DNA of 64,000 bases from Selaginella tamariscina (Eukaryota; Streptophyta; Lycopodiopsida; Selaginellales; Selaginellaceae). The stretch's first letter is position 1, and every line of letters begins with the position of its first letter. Below are positions 1 through 12,440 of this stretch, in pieces. Where the stretch lies: contig PUQB01000238.1 in NCBI GenBank assembly GCA_003024785.1, positions 236,193 through 300,192 of the forward strand, read 5' to 3'. A model generated the notes under the pieces. The model ran no database searches and was not told the origin of the DNA. It saw only the letters and a list, made by a program, of their open reading frames with translations. Made by a program: the position numbers and the translations under genes.

Positions 1-2826
1 GTTGATGGTGATTTATACACACGTGGAGATGACCTGGCATGTGTCTCAACTTTCCCATTGGAGACACGTAAGCCTCCTTTGTTTGTGAAAATAATTAAAT
101 GTTTGACATTGAGATCTGACAATAACTTTTCTATTTATATTAGCTATTAAATCTTGATTATGCGTATGTTAACTTGTTTGAGTCTCAACACACATGTTAA
201 ACATGATGTATATGTAATGCATAGAACTATCTGTTAAAGACAACTCTTTTTGTCTTTGTTGCGCACACATGTATATATAAATTACATAAATTACACACAC
301 ACACACACATATAGATGTTCTGCTACACATATATGTGTATATAGCTTAACTATGTCTTTACACTCACACATGCATGTTATTTAAATAGATATGCACACAA
401 GGTTGTTTGAATATGCTAAGCTCCTGCATATATATATATATATATATATATTTATAATATGTGTGTATGTCATGTATATATATGCACACCCTCCTATATC
501 GTATATGCAAACAACATTAGTCATTATGCCAATGCCTAAAGGAATAACAAAGATTAAATGATGAACTTATAAGATTTTGGTCCACTGGTAATGTAGCAAA
601 GAAATACATATGTAAACTCCATGAGTGGTTTGCAGACGGTGAGAAAACATAGTTGGAGCCGGCATAGTTTGCAAGAGTATATTATAATAAAACAATGTTT
701 AACTATATTTAATATAGGGAACTCTAGAGCAACAATCTTTTGTGCCCAATGTTAACCTTGCCAAATTAAGACAATCCATATAGAAGCGGTATTAAGGACC
801 GAGGTGAAAGAAACTTAACATTGTATAAGCTACCAAGCTTGATCTTCATCAACTAACTCTTTACTAAACATGACATCAAAACCTCCATATCCACAAGGGA
901 TGTTATATTGCTGGTGAAAGAAGCTCAAGAAGTTGTCATTGAATTAAAGAATAAGTAATTGACAAACAAATAAAGCAACTGAAGTGAAAATTGGTGGCTC
1001 CAATTTTAATAAATAATTCATATAGATTAGATTACATATATTGCATAGTGTTCAAGAGGTCTAAAACTGACTAAAATATTACAACACCTTTAAAATAGTG
1101 TAGATGAAAAAGTTGATATGATGCAAAGGAAAATTGTGAAAGAGGAACTCATACATGACAAAGATTGAGTTATATGATGAGAATTCAAGATGTCATGGAA
1201 TCAATCCTAATTCGCAAAAGAAATGTAATTTTTCAGTTTGTCCTCATGTTCCTAATTTCTTTGATGTTGTCCAAATTAGTGCAGATGAAAAAGTTACTCA
1301 ACTTGTCCACATTAAATTATTTTAATTTTTGTTGTACGTTTGGCTTAACTTATAAAATTATATATGGTATCTTTGGTGCCGAGGACAAAGTAATTGTAAG
1401 TACTAGGAGGTCTTAACATTTTTGTTTGATTGTTTGCACTAATTGAAAATATTTTTTGTGTCAAATAGTGTTCTTGATCCCTTTTCAGTTGCCGTTAAAC
1501 AAATTTCTTGGCCACTCAATCCCTTAAGGGTTAGTCACTTGTCGCCCTAAAGGGGTTGTATAATCGAGTTTTAAATCGTAGTACGTATATATATATATAT
1601 ATATATAGAAATATGATTTCAAACTATTTATACACACGTGTCAAAACCTAGATGTTCAATTGCTCGGCAATCCCTATGCCCGCTTTATTCCAAAATGTCC
1701 TTAGAAACAATGAAGGGCATTAGGTAAGGAAGCTATTAGAAAGAGCACGAAAAGTCGTAAGTCATGGTGTTTATCTAAGAGTGACTCTTGATGACATATT
1801 GTTGTTTCACTTATAAAGCAATTGTTTTGTCCTATATCTCAAGAGGACAATTTGAATAAAAGATACACAATTACCATATTATAGTATCATAAATGCAGTT
1901 GTGAAAAGTTTATTTCTTCGATCACATTTTCCCCTCTGCATGCACATGTACTATGTCATGTGTAAGGTCTTCATAATGGATGTGGAGAAGGACGTTTTCA
2001 TTCACCACCCTAGGCTTTCTGAGTACAAGGTTCACATTATGTTCTTCCATGCAGTTGTAGGATGTTGAAAAGCTTTTTTCACCTATTTTATGTAAAAAGG
2101 AAATATATTTATCAACTCCACCCTTATCAACAAAAAAATTCTAATTGTTATGTCATTCTCTTTCTCAGTATGTACAAACTAAAATAAGGTTATCCTTGAT
2201 GCTGAGGATAAGAGGGATTTACATATAACACCCTAAACAAACTGCACACCACGACATCATAAAAAAGATGAATATTAATGTGTATGTTAGTGTGTTTGAG
2301 CATGTCGTGTCTTTTGTGGAACTGTACAAATGCTGATGTCAATGTGGAGTGTGCAAATTAGCTCTCCCTTGTATGATATTTTAATTAAAATATACATCAC
2401 CTTATTTATAGAAAACATAAGCTTAGCCACTTGACTTTCCTTTTATATTTAGAATATAGCATTAATTTATATTAACCATGTTAAAGTAAAATAGTGAATG
2501 TATTATTTAAAATCAAATCCAACTAAGAAATTTATGGTATTTATTTAAATATTAAAATGCAACAATGCTTATGTTCTAAGTCAATGTAGCCCTCATGTAT
2601 TATAGTGTCAACATTATTGACATTCAATATTCCTTTCACTATATAACATTCACTTTGAGGAAGCAACCCAAGGTAGATTACATTGAGCCAAATTTAGAGG
2701 AATAAGTTTTGCCATTACAGGATGACCCTAACTTTGAAGATGACGATGCATCCCTCAACGATCACCTTGAGGCATTAGTAAAGAGACACATGGAGAGTCA
2801 AGAGGAGCATGAGAATGTTCTGTCAA
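1..2826. repeat. Host repeat R, copy 1, left part
   Basis: AT-rich DNA whose sequence recurs at 42670-45279 (R2) and 52453-54427 plus 56182-58245 (R3), so it is part of a segmental duplication unit and not a transposon end. It contains CA/TA microsatellites (for example near 290-310 and 430-451). Most of it shows no conserved reading frame. The last 120 bases (about 2706-2826) read as an acidic, charged peptide starting DPNFEDDDASLNDHLEALVK that is also present in R3, so a decayed gene may have been here. The copy is cut at 2831 by a large LTR retrotransposon and resumes at 36742. Confidence 0.85.
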
Positions 2827-2831
2827 GGCTT

Positions 2832-4505
2832 TGTCATAGTTTTTATTATGAGTCCTCTTTACTTTGAACGTTAACTGTTGTTACTTACTGAACTATGTTG
2901 ATAAGTCCTAGGTGTAAAAGAAACAAGCCCGCTTAGTGCACTTGGGTATTTGGTGATGGTCTGGCCGGGTGTCATTAAGTATTTACAAGAAACTCTGGGT
3001 GAAGCTAGTACTTCCATTTAGAAAACTCTTATCCTCATTTTCTGTGTCCCAATTAGGTTTTTAGGTGGTTCCGGTGAGTTCGGGGTAGAAACACCCTTAG
3101 TGTTGACCTAACCCTAGGGTTGCCCTAACCCCATGCCTTAAACCCCCCAGGTTAGAGTTTAGGGGCTAATGGGTCATTAATTAACTCACCAAGTATATTC
3201 CCTTTGGGAATGAGATTCCGTGCCAGCCCACTTATGTAAACAGGAAAACGGGGGGGGAGAGGGCTTTTGTCACATATATTAAGTAGTACATGTAGGAGAG
3301 CTCCTGGATTCATGACTGAGTTCGTTGCTCTTTTGCCAGTGCAAGCTTTAACTTGTGTCGTTAAGGTACAACCCTTTGTTGTGCCGCCTCAACTTCCAGA
3401 TAATAGGGATACGTCCCACCTTCGGGGTAGCTTACCCTTAACGTTGGCGAATCCATGCATGGGAAGTCTTGTCGGAATGCATGTTCCAAAAGGCAAAGGT
3501 TGAGGCTTGTCTCCAGCCTTCTCCTCCACATCAAGCTAGGTATAACACTCATAACCAAGTAAGGCACATCCATGTCCTTGTTCAACTGTGGGTGTGGGAT
3601 CTTGTTTGACAGGTTCACATTACCTAGTTCTTGAGGGTTCACTAAGGGGTTCTAGAGTTTGCATTTAGGAGCCATGTTTGTGGCATTTGGTGCAACTCTC
3701 GAATCTAAGGGCACATCATGGAAGGCAGTGTTACATGAAGATGTGACACTAGTCTAGACATCATGCGATACAATGCCCAAGACATGCCCTTTGGGGTTGT
3801 GTCATGGGTTTGTTGCCAAGGGGTTGGATACTTTGGCAAATATGCATGCTTGTGCTCGCACTAGGGTGCTAAGCCTTGGGCATCGGCTCAAGGGAGGTTA
3901 GGTCTCATAACTAGGTGTGTTTTGGCACACTTGGCTAGGGGAGTGTTTTCCTTGGAATACAGGGGTTAAACAACCTAAGCGTGTTAGCAAGAGCCCTTTC
4001 ATGAGGCACTCGCAAGGTCATGTACTTAGGGTTATCTAAACCTAGCCTTAGAGAGTTTGCTTAGTAGAACACTCGTGTCCTCACTAAGTACTAGTCCTAG
4101 GTTTAGGGTATGACTTGGCCACTCAAACCCTTAGGGGTTAGTCGTGGTTCATGGTACCCCTTGTCGCTCTAAAGGGGTTGTACTCCCGGATGAGGGTGAT
4201 TCCTTAAGGGGTAAGTGACAATGCCTTAGCTCTATCATGTGGATATGTGTGAGACACATCTCCTCTATGGGGTTAGGGCATGAGCCTATCTAGGTCTACT
4301 GGGACAGTATCTAAAGTCTACTCGAGTTATCCTCTAGGGTTCAAGGGATGGTCATTCTAGGGGACTTAGGGTAGGACTTTAAGTCTTCTCTTTGAGTCGG
4401 ACTCTTAGGGTTATTTTGGAAGATTTAGTGTTCCTCTCATAACCAGATGACCACTTGACAGTCACGTGTTGTAAGGTGTTGGCCCTTTGGGTTAAAACTC
4501 TGACA
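2832..4505 (+). repeat. 5' LTR of the outer retrotransposon
   Basis: Begins TGTCATAG and ends ACTCTGACA directly before the primer site. It aligns with the 3' LTR (29089-30195 plus 36094-36736) and the solo LTR at 54428-56176. It includes many CCCTAGGG/TTAGGG-like short motifs (about 3100-3160), a poly-G run near 3250 followed by CACATATATTAAG, which could serve as a TATA region, and regions conserved enough to create antisense reading frames that are not genes. Confidence 0.88.
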
Positions 4506-4506
4506 A

Positions 4507-4520
4507 TTGGTATCGGAACC
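4507..4520 (+). promoter_or_regulatory. Primer binding site of the outer retrotransposon (tRNA-iMet type)
   Basis: TTGGTATCGGAACC begins two bases after the 5' LTR. Plant LTR elements primed by initiator methionine tRNA carry TGGTATCAGAGC here; this copy differs at two positions. It fixes the LTR boundary and the orientation. Confidence 0.75.
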
Positions 4521-5170
4521 TATTCTCTGCGATCAGTAGGATTGCTTAAAGTTGTAGTGTGTTTCAAGGTTTAATTAGTTCTAAATTTTTTAAGTACTCT
4601 ATCACTTTCGGCTAACATCTAAATTCTGCGTGGAGAGTGGTATATAACTCTTTAAAGAACATCTACTTAATAAGTGGGTGTGGATTATGAACTCCAATGT
4701 TAAAGATAACACTCGGAAGGCAACTTCCAAGTTGTATGCCAGGTTATTTTACCTTAGGGTTGTCCAGGTTACTTTACCATATACTTCCACAAGACATGGC
4801 ATGTTAGTTTGTTCTGGCTTACAAACTAAGTCTTATGAGGTGAGTCTTGTAATATCCTAAGTTTACACATTATTAAAAAAATTTCTTTTTTTCTTTAAGG
4901 TGTATGAAGTTCGGATAACACATGGTAGAGAACGTGATAACGTCCATTGAGTTTTGACTTATGTCAAGATTCGATGTCATTTTCGGCAGTAGTGTTCAAA
5001 CAAGGAAAGGTTTATGTTAAATGTGCTTCTTTGACTTTGGAAGAAGGGGCATATTCAAACATAAGAGTGAATATTACATATTGGCAGAAGGTGTAAAATA
5101 AGTACATGTTTTTTAGAGTGTAACTCCAGAAGTGAATACAAAATGTCGGATATTAACATATGATAAATAT
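4521..5170 (+). other. Left internal remnant of the outer retrotransposon, no identifiable gene
   Basis: About 650 bases between the primer site and the nested TIR transposon. A short open frame at 4678-4860 (60 codons) has no recognisable domain and I do not call it a gene. The tract resumes at 17528, then at 25072-25175 and 26154-29088 after each nested insertion. Confidence 0.6.
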
Positions 5171-5195
5171 GCACGTTGTAACTAAAATGAGCATG
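5171..5195 (+). repeat. Left terminal inverted repeat of the TIR transposon
   Basis: 25 bases starting GCACGTTGTAACTAAAATGA, identical to the reverse complement of 17503-17527. Preceded by ATAAATAT. Confidence 0.85.
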
Positions 5196-5660
5196 TCTAT
5201 AGTCCATTTCTTAATAATTAGCAATTTTAATTATTTAATTAGCATTTTTTAATATTAAAGGAATATTCTTTAGAAATATATGTTTGAAAAAAATATTCTT
5301 TAGAATATTCTATTTTGTATTACCCTTTAATAAATTATAGCATTCATTGACAAAAATTAATAACATTATAAAAGTAGAAGGTATTATTAATAATATATAT
5401 ATTTAAGATTGTATGCCTAATATAAAATTAAGGAAGAGCATAAGAGGTACATTATATAAATATTGATGTTGTTATTAAAATATTAATATTTAAATATAAC
5501 ATTAATTAAAAATTTGTAGTAATAATATATATATATATATATATAAAAATCCTATATAGTCAATCTTCCATATCTTTTTATAAATTTATATAGTTAAGTA
5601 AACAATTTGGTACTATTATTAAAGAGTTTATAATAATTATGAATATTAAATATATGATAT
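5196..5660. other. AT-rich left subterminal region, no gene
   Basis: Very AT-rich DNA with TA runs (5524-5544) and several ATTCTTTAGAATATTC-like short palindromes near 5265-5310. I see no coding potential. Confidence 0.6.
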
Positions 5661-5661
5661 T

Positions 5662-6750
5662 TTATAATTTTGTAATTGCTTTAAGCTTCAGAAAACATAC
5701 ATTCTTGCAGTTTTTGTTAATCGTGACTTTATCAACGCTTCTTGACATCCACCCATATCGAATGGATTTAACATTTATAAAACATGCTGGGTCTTTTTGA
5801 TTGGGAGACCATGTTTTCTCTAGGCATCCATTATATCTTTCGCTCTCCTTCTCGTGTCGCCTTTTTTGTGGTTTGAACCATGCAACCTTAACCATACTTT
5901 TTTTGTGATTACTTCAGGTGTGTCGATAATTTGACCCATCCAAATAGGCTGATTATATGACACATCTGAGTAATGAGAACCATCATTAGTTTTTGAAGAT
6001 CCTTGCAACAATCAAAGTATGCTTTAGGTTTTTGGTTCCTTTGTCCAACAAAGTGTGGGGTTTGCACTTCCACATCACTACTGGCTTCTATGTCGTCTTG
6101 ATGTCATTTCAATCTCCTCTCGCCACCTTGTTTTAGGCCAAAAAGGGTGTTGCAATTCTGTACTTGTGACAGTAGGCCCTTTAACTCTCGAACAACAGTC
6201 TCCCAATAGTCGACCACATGCTTATATAGTTCTGAGTAACCAGTTGCCTTATCAGAATTCTTTGGCATCGATTTTTGAACCCATGCCACATATTTTTTGA
6301 TGCCATCAATAATAACCTCTTGTTCCTTGAGCTGGGCACTCAATGGAATAGGGTCTGGTTGTCCTTCTGGGAGAAGTGGCTTTCCATCCTCTCCACTTTT
6401 GAAGAGCATTAAGCCCTCTTTCGTAACCACTCCTGCTCTGATGGCCGTAACTTGTACTGCATAATAGGTATACCATCTCTATGGAGAAAAAGAATTGTAG
6501 CACAAGGTGACCAACTAAAAGAATCACTCCCTCTTTATATACTCCTTGAGAAATTTTTTGAAGTCTGGCACCTCAGTCACAAGCAAAGCACAATTTTTTT
6601 GGAGATGCAATTTTCAAAAAGATTCATCATATGCGGTAAGTAAGTGCACTTGTCCTTTTGTAGAGTTGGAGACCTTGCTAAAGAACACATCACAGTTCCA
6701 GTGCCAACTATCACATTGTTTCAAAGAAGATATACTTTATCTTCAGTATT
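5662..6750 (-). pseudogene. Decayed coding tract of unknown function in the TIR transposon
   Basis: On the minus strand several adjoining frames give protein-like rather than random composition. The clearest, about 6104-6470, reads through AVQVTAIRAGVVTKEG and continues with IIDGIKKYVAWVQKSM and SELYKHVVDYWETVVREL, a charged, probably helical stretch. Further segments at 5820-6011 and 5662-5895 continue in shifted frames, and one upstream at 6306-6527 is another frame over the same tract. Stops and frameshifts break it throughout. I do not recognise the family; it may be a fragment of a transposon protein or of a captured host gene. Confidence 0.4.
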
Positions 6751-6899
6751 AAATATATTGTCCTGCACATAAATAATTGTGTCATTTATGATATTTGTTT
6801 ATGCAATATGTAAAAAATTTGAATCGAGGATGCTTAATATATATGCGTATGCAATAATATATAATTATGTATAAATATAGATTATCATGCTTGATTAAT

Positions 6900-7445
6900 A
6901 CAAGTGGTGGCAAGATTAATCTCACCACCCCTCCCGCCTAATAGAATGGTGGGCGGGATTAATCTCGCCCACAACTCTCTCCGACGAGGAAGAGGTGGTG
7001 GGATTAATCCTGCCCACGACTCTCTCTGACAAGGAAGAGTTAGCAGGATTAATCCCACCACCAACTTTCTTCGACAATGAAGAGTCGGCAGGATTAATCC
7101 CGCTACCGACGAGGAAGAGTCGGTGGGATTAATCTCGCCACCCACTCTTTCCAATGAGGAAGAGTCGGCATGATTAATCTCGCCGCCGACTCTTTCCGAT
7201 GAGGAACAGTCGATAGGATTAATCTTGCCAATGCTTTCTTCGACGGGATTAATCCCGCCCACAACTCTCACCAACGGGGAAAAGGTGGCGGGATTAATTC
7301 CGCCCACAACTCTCTCCAATAGAGAAGAGGTGGCAGGATTAATCCCGCCAATGCTTCCTCGCCTCCTAGAATTGGGGATGAGATTAATCCCGCCCACCAT
7401 TTAAGAGACAGAGAAGCATTAGCGGGGTTAATTCACCTCCGAAAT
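6900..7445. repeat. Palindrome cluster 1 (GGCGGGATTAATCCCGCC-like)
   Basis: About a dozen imperfect copies of the dyad GGCGGGATTAATCCCGCC, spaced about 30-55 bases apart. Spacers are themselves related (CTCTCTCCGACGAGGAAGAG-like). Each copy can form a short hairpin with an ATTAAT centre. The periodicity creates long spurious frames with repeated GGINPA or GLILPP peptides on both strands. Confidence 0.9.
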
Positions 7446-7609
7446 GGTGGGCGTGATTACATATTAGCTTGTTATGATGTACCATTTGGTGAAACTACTT
7501 TAGGGGTTTAGGTAGGATTCATTATGATTGCACTAGAATCCGTTAAGGATTTATTCCATTCACATATCCTCCTTAATTAGAATTTTTAGCTAGCCAAGAT
7601 TTCAGAGAA

Positions 7610-7985
7610 ATCTCGAAGAGGTGGTGGGATTAATCCCGCCAATGCTTCCTTGTCTCCTAAACTGGTCGGGGATAAATCCCACCCACAATTCTAAAACAGG
7701 GAATGTGGGATTAATCCCGCCACCCTTCCCTGTCTCCTAGAATGTGGGCAGGATTAATCCCGCCCACAACTCTTTAAAATTAATTTCGCCAGTTCTTCAT
7801 CGTTTCAGAGAGTTGTCAGGATTAATCCCCGCCCCTTTCTAAAAGGCGAGAAGCATTGGCCGGATTAATCCTGCCACGCCTTCCCTATTTCAAAGAGTTG
7901 TGGGCGGATTAATCCGCACCTCTTTAAAAAGCGAAAAAAAATGGCTGGATTAATCTCGCCACCCCATTGAGAACTCTTTAAGATC
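7610..7985. repeat. Palindrome cluster 2
   Basis: Eight or nine further copies of the GGGATTAATCCC dyad, some reduced to GGATTAATCC or GGATAAATCCC, with spacers such as TTCCCTGTCTCCTAGAATG. Same family as cluster 1, more diverged. Confidence 0.85.
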
Positions 7986-7989
7986 TTGG

Positions 7990-9060
7990 CTAACCGAGAA
8001 TTTTAAGTAAAAAGGATGTGTAAACGGGATAAATCCCTAACGAATTATAATGCAATCTAATGGATTCCTAAACCCTAAATTTTAATTTTAAGAGAAATGT
8101 AAGAGAGTGAATCTTTATAAGTATTTTTAAATTTGTTTATAATACTTACTTGTAAACAACACTGAGGGCCGTGCTTTCTTATAAACAATAACACCCAATT
8201 TAATATGCTCCTGAGGTGATCACTATTAAGGAAAAAGAAGATCTGAAGAGAGAAATTACAAAAATGAAAAACCTTGTCGAAAAGAACCAATCTGAATTTG
8301 AGTAAGAAATTAAATGCATTTTTAAATTTACATGTTAGACTGACAATACTTATGTCAGAATTTTAAATTTTTGAAAAAAAAAAAAATAAAATTTAAGATG
8401 AGTTGACAAAATAACCGACTCTCTGACATATATACTCTCTAATTCCAATGATTTTTATAAATTGCATTTAATGTATTTAACATTAGCAAGTGATTAAGCT
8501 GTTTAATATTACGAAATTTTAGTAATTATTCTACATTCTTAATATTCCAGTATATATTATTAAGTATATATTATATATATATACTTATACAATAAATAAA
8601 ATGATATATTATTATGTATCATTTAAAATATATTCATAGTGTATTTATTAATATTATTTTCTTAATTATTCGAGTAATTAATCTACATTTTTATATTAAT
8701 GGGATATTCTTTATTATTTTCTTATTATTCCAAGAATATTCCAATATTAAACCTGATTATCATAATTAAATTAGTATATATTCTTAATTATTTAGTAATT
8801 ATTCTACATTTGTTTATATTAATGGGATTTTCTCAATTATTTTCTTATTATTTCAAGAATATTCAATGTTAAACCTTATTATCAATATTAAATTAATATA
8901 TATTATTAAAACTATATATGACTATATATTAATAAAATGATATATTATTATATATAATTTAAAATATGTTCATAGTGTGTATATTAATATTATTTTCACT
9001 TTAATTCAATGTTTCTTTTGCACACATATATAAACACAATAAAAAATTTACATATACATA
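7990..9060. other. AT-rich tract with internal duplications, no gene
   Basis: Very AT-rich. A block around 8590-8740 recurs at about 8780-8995 with the order of parts changed (shared strings such as AATAAAATGATATATTATTA and TTTTCTTATTATT). No frame of interest was found. Confidence 0.6.
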
Positions 9061-9068
9061 TGCACACG

Positions 9069-9495
9069 CATTAAAGCACTTACAGAGACACATATGCACA
9101 CACATACACAAGCCGATGAGTGGATCACGATATAAATAAATGTTCAGGGGTCTAGCATCTAGCTTTGTATTTACGGTTTAGGGTTTAAATCCCAAACAAA
9201 CATTTATAGTTACACACACTCTACACTGGGGCTTACATATACATACACGAAATATTTATAAACTTTTACATGTACACAACACACCCTTAAAAGCATCCCA
9301 CAATATGCATTAAAAGCACCTATAGAGACACATGTGCACACACAATTACGATACAAATAATTAAATGTTTAGGGGTCTAGCATCAAGCTTTGTAGGGTTT
9401 AGGGTTTAAACCTAAACCAAGCATTTATCATTACACACACACTCTATACTAGACTTACATATACACACACACTCTACACTAAGACTTACATATAC
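9069..9495. repeat. Two direct copies of a ~240-bp repeat with TTTAGGG motifs
   Basis: Copies start at about 9069 (CATTAAAGCACTTACAGAG) and 9308 (GCATTAAAAGCACCTATAGAG). Both contain GGGGTCTAGCATC, a short telomere-like GGTTTAGGGTTTAAA, and TTACACACACTCTAYAC. Non-coding. Confidence 0.75.
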
Positions 9496-9499
9496 ACAC

Positions 9500-10590
9500 A
9501 CAAAACATCCATATATGTATGTTTAGTGTTTAAGTAAATTTATATTAAATAATAGAAAAATGTGTATGGATTTAGTTTATTTTAATATAAAGATTTTATA
9601 CTAATATATACATTATGTGTTATGATTGCTTTCAAATGTGTTTTAATATTATTATGTCATTTTAATTAAAATTGGTTAAATTTCAAATATATACATACAA
9701 TTTTAAAGTATGAGCAAATTATAATTTGCATTTAAAAAATGAAGTTTTTAAAATAATTGACAAATCAGTAGAATGATTTGTGATTTTATGTTTATCTACT
9801 TGACTATCAAATTCTTTATATTGTTTTCTTATGTATTTTTATACGAATAATAAACTTTTTATACAGATATTAAAATTTAATAATACTTGCATTAGGTTTA
9901 AACCCTAAACCAAACTGAGAAGATATGTTGCTTCTTTATTAAAAACATCATGTTAAATGCATGTATGATCCATATGTACTCTATGTATGTAACACATTAA
10001 ATTCACACATGTAATATGTATATATTTCTGTGTGTATACACGTGTGTATGTATATATGTGTACTAATGTATGCAATATGTGTGAAATTAATTTTTTAACA
10101 CACACTCTCTCTCTCATACATACACAACATACATGATCCATAATATGACAATATTATGTACTATGTACGTATGTTTATGTGTATATTATATGTGTGTATA
10201 TATGTATGTATGAAAATTTAACACTCTCATAGACACACATATGTTAAACCCTGCATGATTTATATTTTTGGGGTGTGTGATACACCCACACAACGACACA
10301 CGCACACAAATATAAAATATAATGAAAGAATATTCGTTTAGGTTCAAGTATATTTTAGAAGGAATATTCATTTAGGGTTAATATATATTTTATTTCTTTT
10401 AAGGTTTAGGTATATTCTTAGGGTTTCAAGGTGGCGGCGGATAGGAAAGGCGGCGAAGGAGAAATGTGGCAGCGGTGGAATGTGAGAGTGGCAGTGCAAT
10501 AGATCATAGATCTCTCTCTCACAAGGCGTGGCAATGCAAAAAGACACAACGGTGCAATAGGGTTTAAAGATGCATTCACACAGGTGAAAT
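9500..10590. other. AT/CA-rich non-coding tract
   Basis: Mostly AT-rich with GTGTATATAT-type simple repeats (10015-10090, 10165-10215). A short less AT-rich patch at 10430-10560 (GGTGGCGGCGGATAGG and onwards) has no recognisable product. No gene supported. Confidence 0.55.
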
Positions 10591-10975
10591 CTCTCTCTCT
10601 CACACGCACACTCCTGTACACATACATATACATATAGATATATATACATATATATATGTGTGTGTATCTGTATAATTTAATTTATTTATTTATCTTTCGC
10701 ACACACACGTACACTCCTGTATATGTATATATGTGTGTGTGTGTATCTATATAATTTTATTTATTTTAGCTCACACACGCACACTCCTATATATACATGT
10801 GTGTATGTATAATTTAATTTATTTAGCACACACACGCACACACATGATTTACATATATACATATATATATGTGTGTGTTTTTGTATAATTTTATTGATTT
10901 ATCTATCTCTGGCACACATACGCACACTCCTTTATATACATATACATATATATATGTGTGTGCATCTGCCTGGTG
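10590..10975. repeat. Tandem repeat, ~100-bp unit, about five copies
   Basis: Each unit contains CACACACGCACACTCCT, then a TATATACATATA/GTGTGTGTAT run, then TATAATTTAATTTATTTAT. Units begin near 10598, 10695, 10770, 10830 and 10915. The array abuts palindrome cluster 3. Confidence 0.75.
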
Positions 10976-11660
10976 CATGGGATTAACCAAAGGGTGGCGG
11001 GATTAATCCCACCACCATGACCTGCCTAAAGGGTGACGGGATTAACCTTGCCACCCATGACCTGCCTAAAGGGTGGTGCGATAAATCAGTTGCTCATGCC
11101 CTGCCTAAAGGGGGGCGAGATTAATCCCGTCGTCCTTTCCATGCCTGGTGGGCGGGATTAATCCCGCCCACAACACTCTTATATGGATAAGGGTGGTGGG
11201 CGAGATTAATCCCGCCCCACACTCATTGAAACATAAAGGGTGGCGGGATATAATCCTGCTGACCCTACCATGCCTTGTGAACGGGACTAATCCCGCCGAC
11301 CGTTTGAGGAGGCGTGGAGGTGGTGGGAGAATTAATCTCGCCCATCGGACATGAAAGGGTGGCAGAATTAATCCCGCCACCTTTTATGTTTTAAGAATGT
11401 GGGCGGGATTAATCTCACCCATCACCCTTATCCATATGAGAGTGTTGTGGGCGGGATTAATCCCACCCACCAGGCATGGAAGGGGGTGGCAGAATTAATC
11501 CCGTCACCTTCTTTGTCTCAGAGAAAAGTGGGAGATATTGATCTCGCCCATCAGGAAGTGGTTGTGGGATTAATCCTTCCACCCCTTCCCTGCCTCCTAA
11601 TTGGTGGGTGAGATCAATCTCACCTACTTCTCTCTGAGACAGAGAAGGGTGGTGGAATTA
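10976..11660. repeat. Palindrome cluster 3
   Basis: About fifteen copies of the GGCGGGATTAATCCCGCC dyad, with the most perfect around 11148-11175 and 11396-11470. Spacers include CATGCCTGGTGGGC- and CTTATCCATATGAGAGTG-type strings in both orientations, so parts of the array are inverted relative to one another. Confidence 0.9.
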
Positions 11661-11749
11661 ATCTCGCCACCCCTTCCATGTGAATGTACATGTGTTTTAG
11701 TATATATAAGTTCTTTATCTCTTTTTATTTATTTCTATAATCTTATCAT

Positions 11750-11825
11750 AAGTGTTGTGGGCAAGATTAATCCCACCCACTAGGCAATGGAAGGGGTGGC
11801 GGGATTAATCCCACCACCCCTTCCA
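11750..11825. repeat. Palindrome cluster 4 (two copies)
   Basis: Two adjacent dyads around GCAAGATTAATCCCACCC and GGCGGGATTAATCCCACC. The following tract (CTTCCATGTGAATGTACATG, 11821-11895) duplicates the tract after the last dyad of cluster 3 (11669-11750). Confidence 0.8.
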
Positions 11826-12440
11826 TGTGAATGTACATGTGTATTAATATATATAAGTTCTTTATCGCTTTTTATTACTTTTATAATCTTATCATAAAAA
11901 TCAGTAAACCATGTAAAACTGTTCAAAGCTCACATTTATGGTGGTTCTAAAACCAAATAATACTAGCTTTTTTGCACTTCATAAACGTGAGCTTTGGACA
12001 CTTAATCCCGTCCTCTTCTCTTTTAGACAAAGAAGGGTGTATATGAATTACTAGTGTATTAATATATAAAAGATATTTTGTCTATATATTATAATTTTCG
12101 CCATTTAAATAGTCTGAGCACTTCAGAGAAAAATATGTATAGACTCTGTAAAGTTTTAATAGTGTATTTGTATATTCAAGTTTATACAAGTGTGTGCTGT
12201 TTTTATATGAATTATATTCATAATGTATTATTGTACAAAAAGACGAATTTATCAAACAAAAAGATTCAGTCATTAGTACGAAGTCATCAAATTTTGGGTA
12301 AGAATTAAAACAAATTTGTTATATTTGGATATGTGCTTGAAGAACTAATCATTTTGTATTCAGATGTGGAATTGAGGTGACATTGAAGACAAGAGGAGAA
12401 ATGAGATGGACATGGGGATTCTGGAATCAACTTGGCCATA
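11826..12440. other. AT-rich tract, no gene
   Basis: AT-rich, with the AGCTCACATTTATG / CATAAACGTGAGCTTTGGAC pair at about 11928-11999 forming an imperfect inverted repeat. Short frames at 12078-12308 look like chance AT-rich ORFs. Confidence 0.5.

Noticed and set aside
1165..1416. 83-codon ORF in R1
   Set aside because: Not open in R2 or R3 and of hydrophobic AT-rich composition; probably chance.
3361..3642. Antisense ORF in the 5' LTR, also seen at 54911-55135
   Set aside because: It falls inside the LTR and is conserved only because LTR copies are related; no domain is recognisable.
6885..7400. 171-codon minus-strand ORF with repeated GGINPA/GLILPP peptides, and similar ORFs at 11105-11783
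   Set aside because: The frames follow the periodic palindromes; both strands give the same kind of peptide. They are by-products of the repeat, not genes.
6900..7445. CRISPR-like array (regular palindromic repeat with spacers)
   Set aside because: Spacers are similar to each other, repeat length and spacing vary, no cas genes are present, and the DNA is plant nuclear.
10368..10649. Overlapping minus-strand ORFs of 71-93 codons
   Set aside because: They arise from CA/TA-rich simple sequence and lack any protein-like motif.
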